DNA of 64,000 bases from JADKAV01 sp041393775 (GCA_041393775.1 JAWKJM010000005.1:195208-259207), one strand, 5' to 3'. Shown: positions 17,683 to 27,000, counted from the first letter of the stretch. Notes: generated by a model from the letters alone, not told the origin. Made by a program: numbers and translations.

Positions 17683-18189
17683 ATGAAGCATCCCGCGGTC
17701 CTGGTGGCATGGTCGACGACCGCTCTGGTGCTCATCGTCGACCAACTGAGCAAGGTCTGGGCCGTCGCGACGCTGGAGGGGATGCCCGACCGGCAGATCG
17801 TCGGTGACCTCTTGCGCTTCAGTTTCGTGCGGAACCCGGGCGCCGCGTTCGGTTTGGGCGGCGGCGCCACGATCGTCTTCAGCTTGGTGGCCGTCGCGGT
17901 GGCGGCCGTGCTGTTCCGGATGTCGACCAGGCTGGTGTCGATGTGGTGGGCGGTCGCACTCGGGCTGATGCTCGGAGGTGCGGTGGGCAACCTGTTGGAC
18001 CGGCTGTTCCGGGAACCTGGCCCGCTGCAGGGCCACGTGGTCGACTTCCTGCGGCTTCCCAACTGGCCGGTCTTCAACGTTGCCGACATGTCTTTGGTGA
18101 CCGCGGCCGTCATGATCGTGGGCCTGAGCCTGTTCAACGTCCCCTTCGACCGGCCCCGGCACGAGCCGCAACCAGCTCAGGTCGCATGA
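17683..18189 (+). CDS. lspA: Lipoprotein signal peptidase (SPase II)
   Basis: Membrane aspartyl protease that cleaves the signal peptide of prolipoproteins such as the oxidase encoded at 8839-10380. Four hydrophobic segments are visible in 168 residues. The catalytic aspartates are in GNLLDRL (Asp106) and FNVADMS (Asp135), with the family VRNPGAAFGL motif at 49-58. The ATG follows the DUF167 stop with no gap, and the stop overlaps the rluD ATG (ATGA). All core residues are present. Confidence 0.96.
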   Translation: MKHPAVLVAWSTTALVLIVDQLSKVWAVATLEGMPDRQIVGDLLRFSFVRNPGAAFGLGGGATIVFSLVAVAVAAVLFRMSTRLVSMWWAVALGLMLGGAVGNLLDRLFREPGPLQGHVVDFLRLPNWPVFNVADMSLVTAAVMIVGLSLFNVPFDRPRHEPQPAQVA

Positions 18190-19097
18190 CGTCGCGCAGT
18201 TACCCGGTGCCCGAGGGGCTCGAGGGACAGCGGCTCGACCAGGCGCTGTCGAGGATGCTTGGGGTCTCCCGGACCAGGGCGGCGGATCTGGTAGATCAGG
18301 CACTCGTGACAGTGGACGGACAGTTCGAGCCGAAATCGGCGCGGGTGATGGCCGACCAGACCATTGCGGTGACCGATCTGGATGTGGCAACTCCGGTGCC
18401 ACCGTCGATGGATCTACCCGTCCTGTACGCCGATGACGACATCATCGTGGTGGACAAGCCGGTCGGGATGGCGGTGCACGCGAGCCCGGGCTGGGACGGA
18501 CAGACTGTGGTCGGGGCACTTGCCGCGGCGGGTTACCAGATCGCCAAGGTGGGCGCGGAGGAGCGGTACGGAGTCGTCCACCGGCTGGACGTGGGGACCA
18601 GCGGGGTGATGGTGGTCGCCAAGTCGGCCCGCGCTTACACAGCGCTCAAACGCGACTTCAAGGCCCGGGAGGTGACCAAGACCTACCATGCGCTCGTCCA
18701 GGGCCGCCCGGACCCCGAGACGGGAACCGTCGATGCCCCGATCGGCCGGGATCCGAGGCACGCCCACCGCTTCGCGGTCACCGCGCAGGGCCGGCCGAGC
18801 GTGACCCACTACGTCACTTTGGAGAGCCACCGGTACGCGTCCCTGCTCGAGGTTGGGCTCGAGACGGGCCGGACCCACCAGATCCGGGTGCACATGTCGG
18901 CGGTCCATCATCCCTGCTGCGGCGACCTCACTTACGGCGCCGACCCGGTGCTTGCCGAACGGCTCGGGTTGCACCGGCAATGGCTGCATGCGGTACGCCT
19001 GGGCTTCCGGCACCCCGGCAGCGGCCAGGTTGTGAGCTTCACCAGTGCGTACCCGCCCGACCTCGCTCACGCACTCGACGTGATCCGGGCCGGTTGA
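18186..19097 (+). CDS. rluD: RluA/RluD-family 23S rRNA pseudouridine synthase
   Basis: Converts specific uridines of 23S rRNA to pseudouridine. The ATG at 18186 overlaps the lspA stop (ATGA) and gives 303 residues. An N-terminal S4 RNA-binding domain (LDQALSRMLGVSRTRAADLV, about residues 18-37) precedes the catalytic domain with DDIIVVDKPVGMAVH and the signature HRLDVGTSG (132-140) containing catalytic Asp135. The gene neighbours (lspA-rluD-dnaE) are typical for Actinobacteria. The exact target position (RluD rather than RluA/RluC) is inferred from domain layout and neighbours only. Confidence 0.92.
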   Translation: MTSRSYPVPEGLEGQRLDQALSRMLGVSRTRAADLVDQALVTVDGQFEPKSARVMADQTIAVTDLDVATPVPPSMDLPVLYADDDIIVVDKPVGMAVHASPGWDGQTVVGALAAAGYQIAKVGAEERYGVVHRLDVGTSGVMVVAKSARAYTALKRDFKAREVTKTYHALVQGRPDPETGTVDAPIGRDPRHAHRFAVTAQGRPSVTHYVTLESHRYASLLEVGLETGRTHQIRVHMSAVHHPCCGDLTYGADPVLAERLGLHRQWLHAVRLGFRHPGSGQVVSFTSAYPPDLAHALDVIRAG

Positions 19098-19113
19098 CCG
19101 GGCGGGGGCCTTC

Positions 19114-19164
19114 GGCCTCCATCTGCTGGCCGACTGACCGGGATCCGGCCAGCAGATGGCGGCC
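19114..19164. repeat. 18-bp inverted repeat (one mismatch) downstream of rluD
   Basis: The arm at 19114-19131 (GGCCTCCATCTGCTGGCC) pairs with 19147-19164, with a single mismatch and a 15-nt loop; the inner 13 bp are perfect. It is a strong candidate factor-independent terminator for the lspA-rluD transcript, although it has no T tract, or a REP-like element. Confidence 0.6.
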
Positions 19165-19205
19165 CAAGTCTGGACAATCCCGGCATAACGGTCGTGACTG
19201 CCTCC

Positions 19206-19231
19206 ATCCGGTGGCCGATCGGCGACCGGAT
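19206..19231. repeat. 26-bp near-perfect palindrome upstream of dnaE
   Basis: ATCCGGT and ACCGGAT flank the self-complementary core GCCGATCGGC, with one G opposite G on each side. It could be an operator or a cruciform-forming repeat about 190 bp upstream of dnaE. Confidence 0.5.
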
Positions 19232-19423
19232 CGCCCTGCGCGGCCCGAGGATGGAGGGGCCGGCCGGTCAGCGCATCCCCACCGCACGACTGATGCAGGC
19301 ACCGTGCTTGCGTACTGGTGAACGGAGGCCCACCCAGACTTGTGAGCATGGCGCGTCGGGGCCACCGGTCACGGCGGATCGGCTTAGTCTGGAGACCCAC
19401 CCGCAACCGCCCCAGGGAGATCC

Positions 19424-22400
19424 ATGCCGGACTCGTTCGTGCATCTGCACGTGCACACCGAGTACTCGATGCTGGACGGTGCGGCGCGCCTCGATGATCT
19501 GTTCACCGAGGCCGCGCGTTTGGAGATGCCCGCGATCGCGATGACCGACCACGGGAACGTGTTCGGCGCGTACGAGTTCTACAAGAAGGCCCAGAGCTAC
19601 GGGGTCAAGCCGATCATCGGGATCGAGGGCTACTACGCGCCGCAGGGACGGCACACCCGCGCGCCCCACGACTTCGGCGACGTGCCCGGTGACGAGGTCG
19701 GGGAGGACGGCACCCCGACGATGAAGGGCAAGCAGGCCTACACCCACATGACGGTGTTGGCCGAGACCACCCAAGGGATGCACAATCTCTTCCGGCTGTC
19801 CAGCATGGCCAGCATCGAGGGCTACTACCGCAAGCCGCGATTCGATCGCGAACTGCTCGACCGGTACGGCAAGGGCCTCATCGCGACCACCGGCTGCCCG
19901 AGCGGCGAGGTCAACATGTGGTTGCGTGCGGGCCGGTACGACCGTGCGCTGGCCGCCGCGGCCGACTTCCGGGACATCCTTGGTGAGGGCAACTTCTTCG
20001 TCGAACTGATGGACCACGGCCTCGATATCGAGCGACGCCACCGTGAGGACCTGCTCAAGATCGCTCGTGAACTGGGGCTCCCCCTGGTGGCGACCAACGA
20101 CCTGCACTACGTCCGCGAAGAGGATGCGGCCGCCCATGACGTTCTGCTGTGCATCGGCACCAGGGCCACCGTCAACGACGAGAAGCGGTTCCGGTTCAAC
20201 GGCAGCGGCTACTTCCTCAAATCCGCCGAGCAGATGCGGCAGACCTGGTCGGAGTTGCCGCAGGCGTGCGACAACACCCTGCTGATCGCCGAACGCTGCA
20301 ACGTCGAGTTCGACGACTCGGCCAACCTGATGCCGCGCTTCGACGTGCCCGATGGTGAGACAGAAGACTCCTGGATGGCCAAGGAGGTCCACCGCGGCCT
20401 CGCCGAACGCTTCGCCCCGCACCCTGTGCCCGAGACCCACCTGAGGCAGGCCGACTTCGAACTCTCGGTCATCTCGCAGATGGGTTATCCGAGCTACTTC
20501 CTGGTGACCGCCGACCTGGTGCGCCACGCCAAAGCCAACGGGATCCGCGTGGGACCCGGACGTGGTTCGGCCGCAGGGGCGTTGATCGCGTGGGCGATGG
20601 GGATCACGGAGCTCGACCCGCTGGAACACGGGCTCATCTTCGAGCGCTTCCTCAACCCGGACCGGGTGTCCATGCCCGACATTGACATGGACTTCGACGA
20701 ACGCCGGCGCGGTGAGATGATCCGCTACGCCACCGAGAAGTACGGCGACGACCAGGTCGCACAGATCGTCACATACTCGTCGATCAAGGCGAAGGCAGCC
20801 ATCAAGGACTCCGCACGCGCGCTCGGGCTGCCGTACGCACTGTCGGACCAGATCACCAAAGCGATGCCCGACCCAGTGATGGGCAAGGACATCCCGCTGG
20901 CGGGCATCTTCGACCCGAAACACCCCCGCTACGCCGAGGCGGCGGATTTCAGGAAGCTGCATGACGACGACCCGCAGGTCCAGCAGGTGGTGGCCACCGC
21001 CCGTGGTCTCGAAGGCCTGAAGCGCCAGCCGGGCGTGCACGCCGCCGGTGTCATCCTGTCCCGGGCGAAACTGCTCGACGTGGTGCCGCTGTGGATGCGC
21101 GACGACGGTTCGATCATCACCCAGTTCGACATGGACGCCTGCGAGAAGCTCGGTCTGTTGAAGATGGACTTCCTGGGTCTGCGCAACCTAACGGTGCTCG
21201 ACGACTGCTTGATCAACATCGAGCGCAACCGGGGTGAGCGGCTCGTACTCGAGGATCTCCCGCTGGACAACGCCGAGGCGTACCGCCTGCTTGCCCGCGG
21301 TGACACCTTGGGCGTGTTCCAGCTCGACGGTGGTCCGATGCGGGCGCTGCTGCGTTCGATGAAACCGGACTCGTTCGAGGACATAAGTGCGGTCCTGGCC
21401 CTGTACCGGCCGGGACCGATGGGTGCCAACGCGCACAACGACTACGCCGACCGCAAGAACAAGCGCAAGCCGGTGACCGCGATCCACCCCGAACTGGCCG
21501 AGCCGCTCGAGGACATCCTCTCGGAGACCTACGGCGTGATCGTCTACCAGGAGCAGGTCATGACGATCGCGCAACGGGTGGCCGGGTACAGCCTCGGTCA
21601 AGCGGACTTGCTGCGCCGGGCGATGGGGAAGAAGAAGAAGGAGATCCTGGACAAGGAGTTCGGGCCCTTCGCCGAGGGAATGCGCTCGCAGGGCTATGGC
21701 GACGACGCGATCAACACCCTGTGGGAGATCCTGGTCCCGTTCGCCGACTATGCCTTCAACAAGGCCCACTCCGCGGGATATGGCCTGGTGTCGTACTGGA
21801 CGGCCTACCTCAAGGCGAACTACCCGACCGAGTACATGGCGGCGCTGCTGGAATCGGTGAAGGACAACAAGGACAAGAGCGCCATCTATCTGGCCGAATG
21901 CCGGCACATGGGCGTGAAGGTGCTGCCCCCGGACGTCAACGACTCACAGTCCCGGTTCACCGCGGTGGGTGACACGATCCGGTTCGGGCTGTCCGCGGTG
22001 CGCAACGTGGGGGAGGCGGTCGTCGAGTCCATCATCGAGTCACGCACGGCCAAGGGCCGGTTCCAGGATTTCCCGGACTTCCTGTCCAAAGTGGAAGCCT
22101 CGGCGTGTAACAAGCGCACGGTCGAGTCGTTGATCAAGGCGGGGGCGTTCGACTCGCTGGGGCACACCCGGCGGGGCTTGATGAGCGTGCACGAACCCGC
22201 GGTCGACGAGGCCCTGATCACGAAGCGAGCGGAGTCGATCGGCCAGTTCGACCTGTTCGGTGACGCCTCCGATGCCGACACCCCGACTGCGGAGATGGCC
22301 CTGCAGGTACCCGTGGGGGAGTGGGACAAGGCCGTGCTGCTGGCCCATGAGCGCGAGATGTTGGGCCTGTACGTCTCGGACCACCCATTGCTCGGCCTCG

Positions 22401-22960
22401 AGACGCAGTTGCGCGCCCTGTCCGACGGGAACATCGTGGATCTCGCTGGCTCGGAGAACGCCGATGGCCGCGTCGTCAACATCGCCGGGCTGGTCACCAC
22501 GGTCACACGCCGGATCACCAAGGGTGGCAAGCCCTACGCTCAGATGACGATCGAGGACCTCACCGGTGAGATCACCGTGATGGTCTTTCCGAAGGCCTAC
22601 GAGGCGGTGTCACCGTATTGCCACACCGACGCGATCCTCGTGGTCAAGGGTCGTCTCGACGTCAGCGAGGATTCGCCGCGGCTGATGGCCATGGAAGTCA
22701 ACGCGCCGGATCTGTCGCTGGACCGCAACACCCCCTTCCTGGTGACCATGGCGGCCCAGCAGTGCACGCCCGACGCCGTCGACCGACTCAAGACAGTGCT
22801 CACCGCGCACCCGGGCTCGACCGAGGTCCACCTGAGGATGGCGACCGGCACCCGCACGACGGTACTGCGACTCGGCGAGGCGTTCCGGGTCTCGGCGACG
22901 CCGTCCCTCGGAGCCGACCTGAAGGCGCTGCTGGGGCCTAACTGCCTGCCCGGCGCATGA
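19424..22960 (+). CDS. dnaE: DNA polymerase III subunit alpha
   Basis: Replicative polymerase catalytic subunit, 1178 residues, the usual DnaE1 length. The N-terminal PHP domain begins VHLHVHTEYSMLDG (residues 6-19). The palm contains GPGRGSAAGALIAWAMGIT and PDIDMDFDERRRG (about 419-431), which carries two of the catalytic aspartates. The C-terminal part holds the helix-hairpin-helix and OB-fold domains (VVNIAGLVTTVTRRITKGGKPYAQMTIED). A ribosome binding site AGGGAG lies 7 bp upstream of the ATG. The stop overlaps the next gene (ATGA). There is no tandem second dnaE and no imuA'/imuB in the window. Confidence 0.97.
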   Translation: MPDSFVHLHVHTEYSMLDGAARLDDLFTEAARLEMPAIAMTDHGNVFGAYEFYKKAQSYGVKPIIGIEGYYAPQGRHTRAPHDFGDVPGDEVGEDGTPTMKGKQAYTHMTVLAETTQGMHNLFRLSSMASIEGYYRKPRFDRELLDRYGKGLIATTGCPSGEVNMWLRAGRYDRALAAAADFRDILGEGNFFVELMDHGLDIERRHREDLLKIARELGLPLVATNDLHYVREEDAAAHDVLLCIGTRATVNDEKRFRFNGSGYFLKSAEQMRQTWSELPQACDNTLLIAERCNVEFDDSANLMPRFDVPDGETEDSWMAKEVHRGLAERFAPHPVPETHLRQADFELSVISQMGYPSYFLVTADLVRHAKANGIRVGPGRGSAAGALIAWAMGITELDPLEHGLIFERFLNPDRVSMPDIDMDFDERRRGEMIRYATEKYGDDQVAQIVTYSSIKAKAAIKDSARALGLPYALSDQITKAMPDPVMGKDIPLAGIFDPKHPRYAEAADFRKLHDDDPQVQQVVATARGLEGLKRQPGVHAAGVILSRAKLLDVVPLWMRDDGSIITQFDMDACEKLGLLKMDFLGLRNLTVLDDCLINIERNRGERLVLEDLPLDNAEAYRLLARGDTLGVFQLDGGPMRALLRSMKPDSFEDISAVLALYRPGPMGANAHNDYADRKNKRKPVTAIHPELAEPLEDILSETYGVIVYQEQVMTIAQRVAGYSLGQADLLRRAMGKKKKEILDKEFGPFAEGMRSQGYGDDAINTLWEILVPFADYAFNKAHSAGYGLVSYWTAYLKANYPTEYMAALLESVKDNKDKSAIYLAECRHMGVKVLPPDVNDSQSRFTAVGDTIRFGLSAVRNVGEAVVESIIESRTAKGRFQDFPDFLSKVEASACNKRTVESLIKAGAFDSLGHTRRGLMSVHEPAVDEALITKRAESIGQFDLFGDASDADTPTAEMALQVPVGEWDKAVLLAHEREMLGLYVSDHPLLGLETQLRALSDGNIVDLAGSENADGRVVNIAGLVTTVTRRITKGGKPYAQMTIEDLTGEITVMVFPKAYEAVSPYCHTDAILVVKGRLDVSEDSPRLMAMEVNAPDLSLDRNTPFLVTMAAQQCTPDAVDRLKTVLTAHPGSTEVHLRMATGTRTTVLRLGEAFRVSATPSLGADLKALLGPNCLPGA

Positions 22961-23469
22961 CGCTGCATCCGCTGGGCGTCGTGGCCCGCTACATCGTGCT
23001 CGGCGCAGGACTCGGCGTGATGGTCGGTCTGCTCTGGGTGTGGCTGGCCCCACGAGTGCTGCTCAACTCATCGGATGCCACCGACTTCGTCGATGCCTAT
23101 CCGCAGGGATTCGCGCAGGCGGACCTGACACTGGGAGCCCTCTTGCTTGGGGCCGGGTGCGTGATCGGGTTCGCGGGTGCGAGGCGGCTGCGGCGGACCC
23201 ATTTCAACGGAGGATGGGTTCACGTGGTCGGGGTGGTCAGTGCTGCAGCCATGTGCGCAGCTGTGGCGCGGGTGGTCGGCTGGTGGCTGGCCGGCCGTGC
23301 CCCGTCCGAGTTGCCCGGCGGGCGGTACGAACTGCCGCTGGCGGTAGGTGCCAGCGGGGTGTTCCTACTGGCAGGGTTCAGCGCACTGCTCGTTGTGGTG
23401 TTCTATGCCGCCTTCGCCCGGGAAGCGGTCACCCCCGCAGTGGTGCAGTCCGAGCCTGCGTCGCAGTGA
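22957..23469 (+). CDS. Small membrane protein (about four helices), actinobacterial conserved type
   Basis: Unrecognised 170-residue membrane protein. Four hydrophobic segments are visible: VVARYIVLGAGLGVMVGLLW, LTLGALLLGAGCVIGFAGA, VHVVGVVSAAAMCAAVARVVGW and LAVGASGVFLLAGFSALLVVVF, with a periplasmic-type loop between the first two. The layout is like actinobacterial DUF2567 proteins, but I hold this loosely. The ATG overlaps the dnaE stop, so the two are coupled. The 3' end overlaps the converging YbaK gene by about 40 bp. No function can be assigned. Confidence 0.7.
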   Translation: MTLHPLGVVARYIVLGAGLGVMVGLLWVWLAPRVLLNSSDATDFVDAYPQGFAQADLTLGALLLGAGCVIGFAGARRLRRTHFNGGWVHVVGVVSAAAMCAAVARVVGWWLAGRAPSELPGGRYELPLAVGASGVFLLAGFSALLVVVFYAAFAREAVTPAVVQSEPASQ

Positions 23470-23935
23470 TGAGGTGCTCGGGTTTGATCTCGATATCCAG
23501 ACCCCGGCGTCCGCCAGAGACGAAGACCGTCGAGTGCTCAACGGCGGAGTCGTCCAGGATCGTGGGCAGAAGTCTGCGCTGTCCGATGGGGGAGATCCCT
23601 CCGACGACGTAACCGGTGGCCTTCTCCGCACGTTTGGGCTCGGCCATGGTGGCCTTCTTCGCGCCGACTGCGGCCGCCAGTGCCTTGAGGCTCAACGGGG
23701 AACTGACCGGGATGCAGGCCACCACCAGTTCGCCCTCGACATCTGCCAACAGGGTCTTGAAGACACGGGCAGGGTCGATCTGCAGGGCCTGGGCGGCCTC
23801 GAGGCCGAAGGCGGTGACATCGGGGTCGTGGATGTATTCGTGGACCGCGAACGGGATCCCGGCGTCGTTCAAAGTGACCATGGCCCGTGTCGCGGCGCCC
23901 TTGTTGCCCTTCGGAGTCCGACCCTTGGCAGCCAT
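23429..23935 (-). CDS. ybaK: YbaK/EbsC-family Cys-tRNA(Pro)/aminoacyl-tRNA deacylase
   Basis: Trans-editing deacylase of the YbaK/ProX family that hydrolyses mischarged Cys-tRNA(Pro) or Ala-tRNA(Pro). The ATG at 23935 is chosen because a TACGTT -10 hexamer (23942-23947) ends 6 nt before it, the leaderless pattern, and because the protein then starts MAAKGRTPKGNKGAATRAM. The family motifs are VFKTLL, LKALAAAVGAKKATMAEPKRAEKATGYVVGGISPIG and the C-terminal FVSGGRRGLDIEI. The conserved catalytic Lys region (KTL) and GGISP motif are intact. The 168-residue length is normal for YbaK. The 3' end overlaps the preceding membrane-protein gene. Confidence 0.93.
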   Translation of the reverse strand: MAAKGRTPKGNKGAATRAMVTLNDAGIPFAVHEYIHDPDVTAFGLEAAQALQIDPARVFKTLLADVEGELVVACIPVSSPLSLKALAAAVGAKKATMAEPKRAEKATGYVVGGISPIGQRRLLPTILDDSAVEHSTVFVSGGRRGLDIEIKPEHLITATQARTAPLRG

Positions 23936-23941
23936 GTCACG

Positions 23942-23947
23942 AACGTA
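23942..23947 (-). promoter_or_regulatory. Leaderless -10 box of ybaK
   Basis: TACGTT on the minus strand, followed by 6 nt and the ATG at 23935, fits TANNNT-N6-ATG. Confidence 0.5.
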
Positions 23948-24036
23948 TCGTGACCGGTTCACGGCAACCACCCGGAGATCAGCACCAGGCCAGGCGCCGA
24001 CCCACGGCGCACTGTCCGGTCCCGCGATGGTCTTCG

Positions 24037-24042
24037 TACGAT
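24037..24042 (+). promoter_or_regulatory. Leaderless -10 box of hisD
   Basis: TACGAT followed by 6 nt (GGACGC) and the hisD ATG at 24049; there is no Shine-Dalgarno sequence, so the transcript probably starts at the ATG. Confidence 0.5.
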
Positions 24043-24048
24043 GGACGC

Positions 24049-25329
24049 ATGCTGCGCCGCATCGACCTACGCAACAACGAACCCTTCGAGGTGCCGCGCG
24101 CGCTGCCGGAGGGTCAGGCGGCCACGGTCACGCACATCATCGACGAAGTGCGCACCGGCGGCGCCGATGCGGTGCTGTCCTTGGGCCAGCGGTTCGACGG
24201 CGTGCGACCGCCGGCGCTGCGGGTCCCGGCAGCCGTGCTGGCCGCGGCCCGCGACGCGCTGGATCCGGAAGTGCGGGAGGCCCTACTGCTCGCCATCGAG
24301 CGTGCCACCCGTGTCCACCGGGACCAACTGCCGGCCGACGGTGTGACCCAGCTGGGGCAGGGGGCAGTCGTCCGGCAAACCTGGCGGCCCGTTCGCCGGG
24401 TGGGGCTTTACGTACCAGGCGGGCGCGCGGTGTACCCGTCGAGCGTGGTGATGAACGTGGTGCCGGCGCGGGTCGCCGGCGTGGAATCGATGGCCGTGGT
24501 CAGTCCGCCGCAGATCGACAACGAGGGCTGGCCGCACCGCACGATCCTGGCCGCCTGCGCGCTACTGGGCATCGACGAGGTGTACGCCGCTGGCGGGGCG
24601 CAGGCGATCGCGATGCTGGCGTTGGGTGTCGAGGGGGTCGAACCGGTCAACGTCATCACCGGTCCCGGCAACATCTACGTCACCGAGGCCAAGCGCCTGC
24701 TCAGGGGAACCGTGGGGATCGACAGCGAGGCGGGGCCCACCGAGATTGCGATCGTCGCCGACGACACCGCGAAACCGGCGTATGTGGCCGCGGATCTGAT
24801 TTCACAGGCCGAGCACGATGTCGTGGCCGCATCGGTTCTGATCACGGATTCGGAGGCCCTCGCCGACGCCGTCGATGCCCAACTGGACCTGCAGGTCCCC
24901 GCGGCCAAGCACGCCGAGCGCATCCGGCAGGCACTCACCGGCCGCCAGAGTGCGACGGTGATCACGTCCGGGCTCGAGCAGTCTCTGTCCGTCGCCGACG
25001 CCTACGCGGCCGAGCATCTGGAGATTCACACCCGGGACGCTGCTGCGGACGCCGCGAGGATCCACAATGCGGGGGCGATCTTCGTCGGTCCGTTCAGCCC
25101 GGTCTCGCTCGGGGACTACCTCGCCGGCTCCAACCATGTGCTTCCGACGGCGGGATGTGCGTGCCACTCCAGCGGTCTGAACGTGACGACGTTCCTGCGC
25201 AGTGTCCAGGTCATCGAATACGACCGTCGCGCACTCGACGGTTTGACCGGCCACATCGAGGCCCTCGCGCTGGCCGAAGACCTGCCCTCCCACGCGCGGG
25301 CCGTGACCATCAGGCGCACCGGTGAGTGA
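24049..25329 (+). CDS. hisD: Histidinol dehydrogenase
   Basis: Catalyses the last two steps of histidine synthesis, oxidising L-histidinol to L-histidine with NAD and Zn. The ATG at 24049 gives 426 residues starting MLRRIDLRNNEP, and an appropriately spaced -10 box supports it over the longer in-frame extension. Visible signatures are VGLYVPGGRAVYPSSVVMNV, the GPGNIYVTEAKR nucleotide segment and the zinc/catalytic region IDSEAGPTEIAIVADD with QAEHD. The C-terminal GCACHSSGLNV variant is usual for actinobacteria. The stop overlaps hisC by 8 bp, so hisD starts the his operon. Confidence 0.97.
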   Translation: MLRRIDLRNNEPFEVPRALPEGQAATVTHIIDEVRTGGADAVLSLGQRFDGVRPPALRVPAAVLAAARDALDPEVREALLLAIERATRVHRDQLPADGVTQLGQGAVVRQTWRPVRRVGLYVPGGRAVYPSSVVMNVVPARVAGVESMAVVSPPQIDNEGWPHRTILAACALLGIDEVYAAGGAQAIAMLALGVEGVEPVNVITGPGNIYVTEAKRLLRGTVGIDSEAGPTEIAIVADDTAKPAYVAADLISQAEHDVVAASVLITDSEALADAVDAQLDLQVPAAKHAERIRQALTGRQSATVITSGLEQSLSVADAYAAEHLEIHTRDAAADAARIHNAGAIFVGPFSPVSLGDYLAGSNHVLPTAGCACHSSGLNVTTFLRSVQVIEYDRRALDGLTGHIEALALAEDLPSHARAVTIRRTGE

Positions 25330-26410
25330 CTTGCCGCTGCGGCCCGAACTGGTGGGTCAATCTCCCTACGGCGCCCCGCAACTCGACGTGGCGGTCCGGC
25401 TGAACACCAACGAGAATCCGTATCCGCCGCCGCCGGACATGGTTTCCGCGATCGCCGCGCGGATCGCACCGGACCTCAACCGGTACCCGGACCGGGATGC
25501 GACGACCTTGCGGGCCGCACTCGCCGGGTATCTGGAGGAGCAGACCGGCGTCGCATTGACGACGGCGCAGGTGTGGGCTGCCAACGGGTCCAACGAGATT
25601 CTGCAGCAGATCTTGCAGGCGTTCGGCGGTACCGCCCGCACCGCCCTCGGCTTCGAGCCCGGCTACTCCATGCACGAGATCATCAGCCGGGGGACGGGGA
25701 CGCGGTTCATCGGAATCCAGCGCGACGAACTCACCTTGGGCACCGACGACATCGTGGCTGCGGTTCGCGAGCACCGCCCCGACGTGCTCTTCCTGTGCAG
25801 CCCGAACAACCCGACCGGTGAAGCACTGCCACTTGCAGCCGTAGAGGCGGCCTATGACGCCGTGGCCGAGACGAGTACCGGGATCGTGGTGGTCGACGAG
25901 GCGTACGCCGAGTTCGCCAGGGTGCCGAGCGCCATCACTGTGCTGGCTGGCCGGCCACGGCTGCTGGTGACCCGCACCATGAGCAAGGCCTTCGCATTCG
26001 CCGGGGCCAGGGTCGGGTACCTGGCGGCGGATCCGGCAGTGATCGACGCACTGCTGCTCGTGCGGCTTCCTTACCACCTGTCGACGCTTACCCAGAGTGC
26101 GGCGACAGTGGCGGTGGAGTACGCACCCCGGCTGACCGATCAGATCCAGCATCTGTGCCGCACCCGTGACCGCTTCATAGAGACCATGACCGAGCAGGGC
26201 TGGCAGTGCGCGCACTCGGACGCGAACTTCCTGCTCCTCGGTCCGTTCACCGATCCGGGCCGGGCGTGGCGTCGGTTGGTGGATGCTGGAATCCTGGTGC
26301 GGGACGTCGGTCTGTCCCGCTGGTTGCGGGTGACGGTGGGCACTGACGACCAGATGTCCGCTTTGGCCGCCGCGATGCCCGAACTGGAAGACCTGAGGGA
26401 GACCCGATGA
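25322..26410 (+). CDS. hisC: Histidinol-phosphate aminotransferase
   Basis: PLP-dependent class II aminotransferase, converting imidazole-acetol phosphate to histidinol phosphate. The GTG start overlaps hisD by 8 bp, giving 362 residues. The N-terminus LNTNENPYPPPPDM, the FLCSPNNPTGEALP motif, VVDEAYAEF and the PLP-lysine motif TRTMSKAFAFAGARVGYL (lysine near residue 222) are all canonical for HisC. The stop overlaps the hisB ATG (ATGA). No anomalies seen. Confidence 0.97.
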   Translation: MSDLPLRPELVGQSPYGAPQLDVAVRLNTNENPYPPPPDMVSAIAARIAPDLNRYPDRDATTLRAALAGYLEEQTGVALTTAQVWAANGSNEILQQILQAFGGTARTALGFEPGYSMHEIISRGTGTRFIGIQRDELTLGTDDIVAAVREHRPDVLFLCSPNNPTGEALPLAAVEAAYDAVAETSTGIVVVDEAYAEFARVPSAITVLAGRPRLLVTRTMSKAFAFAGARVGYLAADPAVIDALLLVRLPYHLSTLTQSAATVAVEYAPRLTDQIQHLCRTRDRFIETMTEQGWQCAHSDANFLLLGPFTDPGRAWRRLVDAGILVRDVGLSRWLRVTVGTDDQMSALAAAMPELEDLRETR

Positions 26411-27000
26411 GTCGTACCGCCCGCGTTGCACGCATGACCAAGGAGAGCGACGTTCTTGTCGAACTCGACCTCGACGGTACCGGCGAGGTGAACGTGGAAA
26501 CCGGGGTCGCGTTCTTCGACCACATGCTGGATCAGGTGGGCAGGCACGGCGGGATCGATCTCACAGTGCGTACCCGCGGCGACCTGGAAGTGGACGCCCA
26601 CCACACGGTCGAGGACACGTCACTGGCGTTCGGGCAGGCGCTGCGCGAGGCCCTCGGCGACAAGGCCGGGGTGCGTCGCTACGGCAACGCCATGATTCCG
26701 CTCGACGAAGCACTCGCGGTCTGCGTGGTGGACCTGTCGGGACGGCCCTATCTCGTGCACGAGGAGCCCGAATTGGTCGAGTTGATCGGGACGTACGACA
26801 CGACACTGACCCGCCACATCTTCGAGTCGATCGTGGCCACGGCCAATATCACGTTGCATATGCGAGTCCAATCCGGCCGGAACGCTCACCACATCGTGGA
26901 GGCCCAGTTCAAGGCGTTCGCCCGGGCGCTGCGGGAGGCGGTGGCGTTGGACCCGCGGGTGACCGGGGTTCCGTCGACAAAGGGGACACTGGGGTCATGA
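26407..27000 (+). CDS. hisB: Imidazoleglycerol-phosphate dehydratase
   Basis: Mn-dependent dehydratase of histidine synthesis, 197 residues, single-domain as in Actinobacteria (no fused phosphatase). The metal-binding histidine clusters are visible in FFDHMLDQVGRHGGIDL and DAHHTVEDTSLAFGQAL, with the second half repeat in ITLHMRVQSGRNAHHIVEAQFKAFARAL. The active-site region RYGNAMIPLDEALA is normal. The ATG overlaps hisC and the stop overlaps hisH, so the four his genes are translationally coupled. Confidence 0.97.
   Translation: MSRTARVARMTKESDVLVELDLDGTGEVNVETGVAFFDHMLDQVGRHGGIDLTVRTRGDLEVDAHHTVEDTSLAFGQALREALGDKAGVRRYGNAMIPLDEALAVCVVDLSGRPYLVHEEPELVELIGTYDTTLTRHIFESIVATANITLHMRVQSGRNAHHIVEAQFKAFARALREAVALDPRVTGVPSTKGTLGS

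Larger units (their letters stand above)
19098..19423. other. Palindrome-rich spacer between rluD and dnaE
   Basis: About 325 bp without a gene. It contains two strong palindromes listed separately (19114-19164 and 19206-19231) and an outer stem of CCTCCATC (19201-19208) with GATGGAGG (19250-19257); CCTCCATC also begins the first hairpin arm (19117-19124). A TTAGTCT hexamer near 19384 is a candidate -10 for dnaE, whose ribosome binding site is the AGGGAGA just before the ATG at 19424. Confidence 0.5.
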
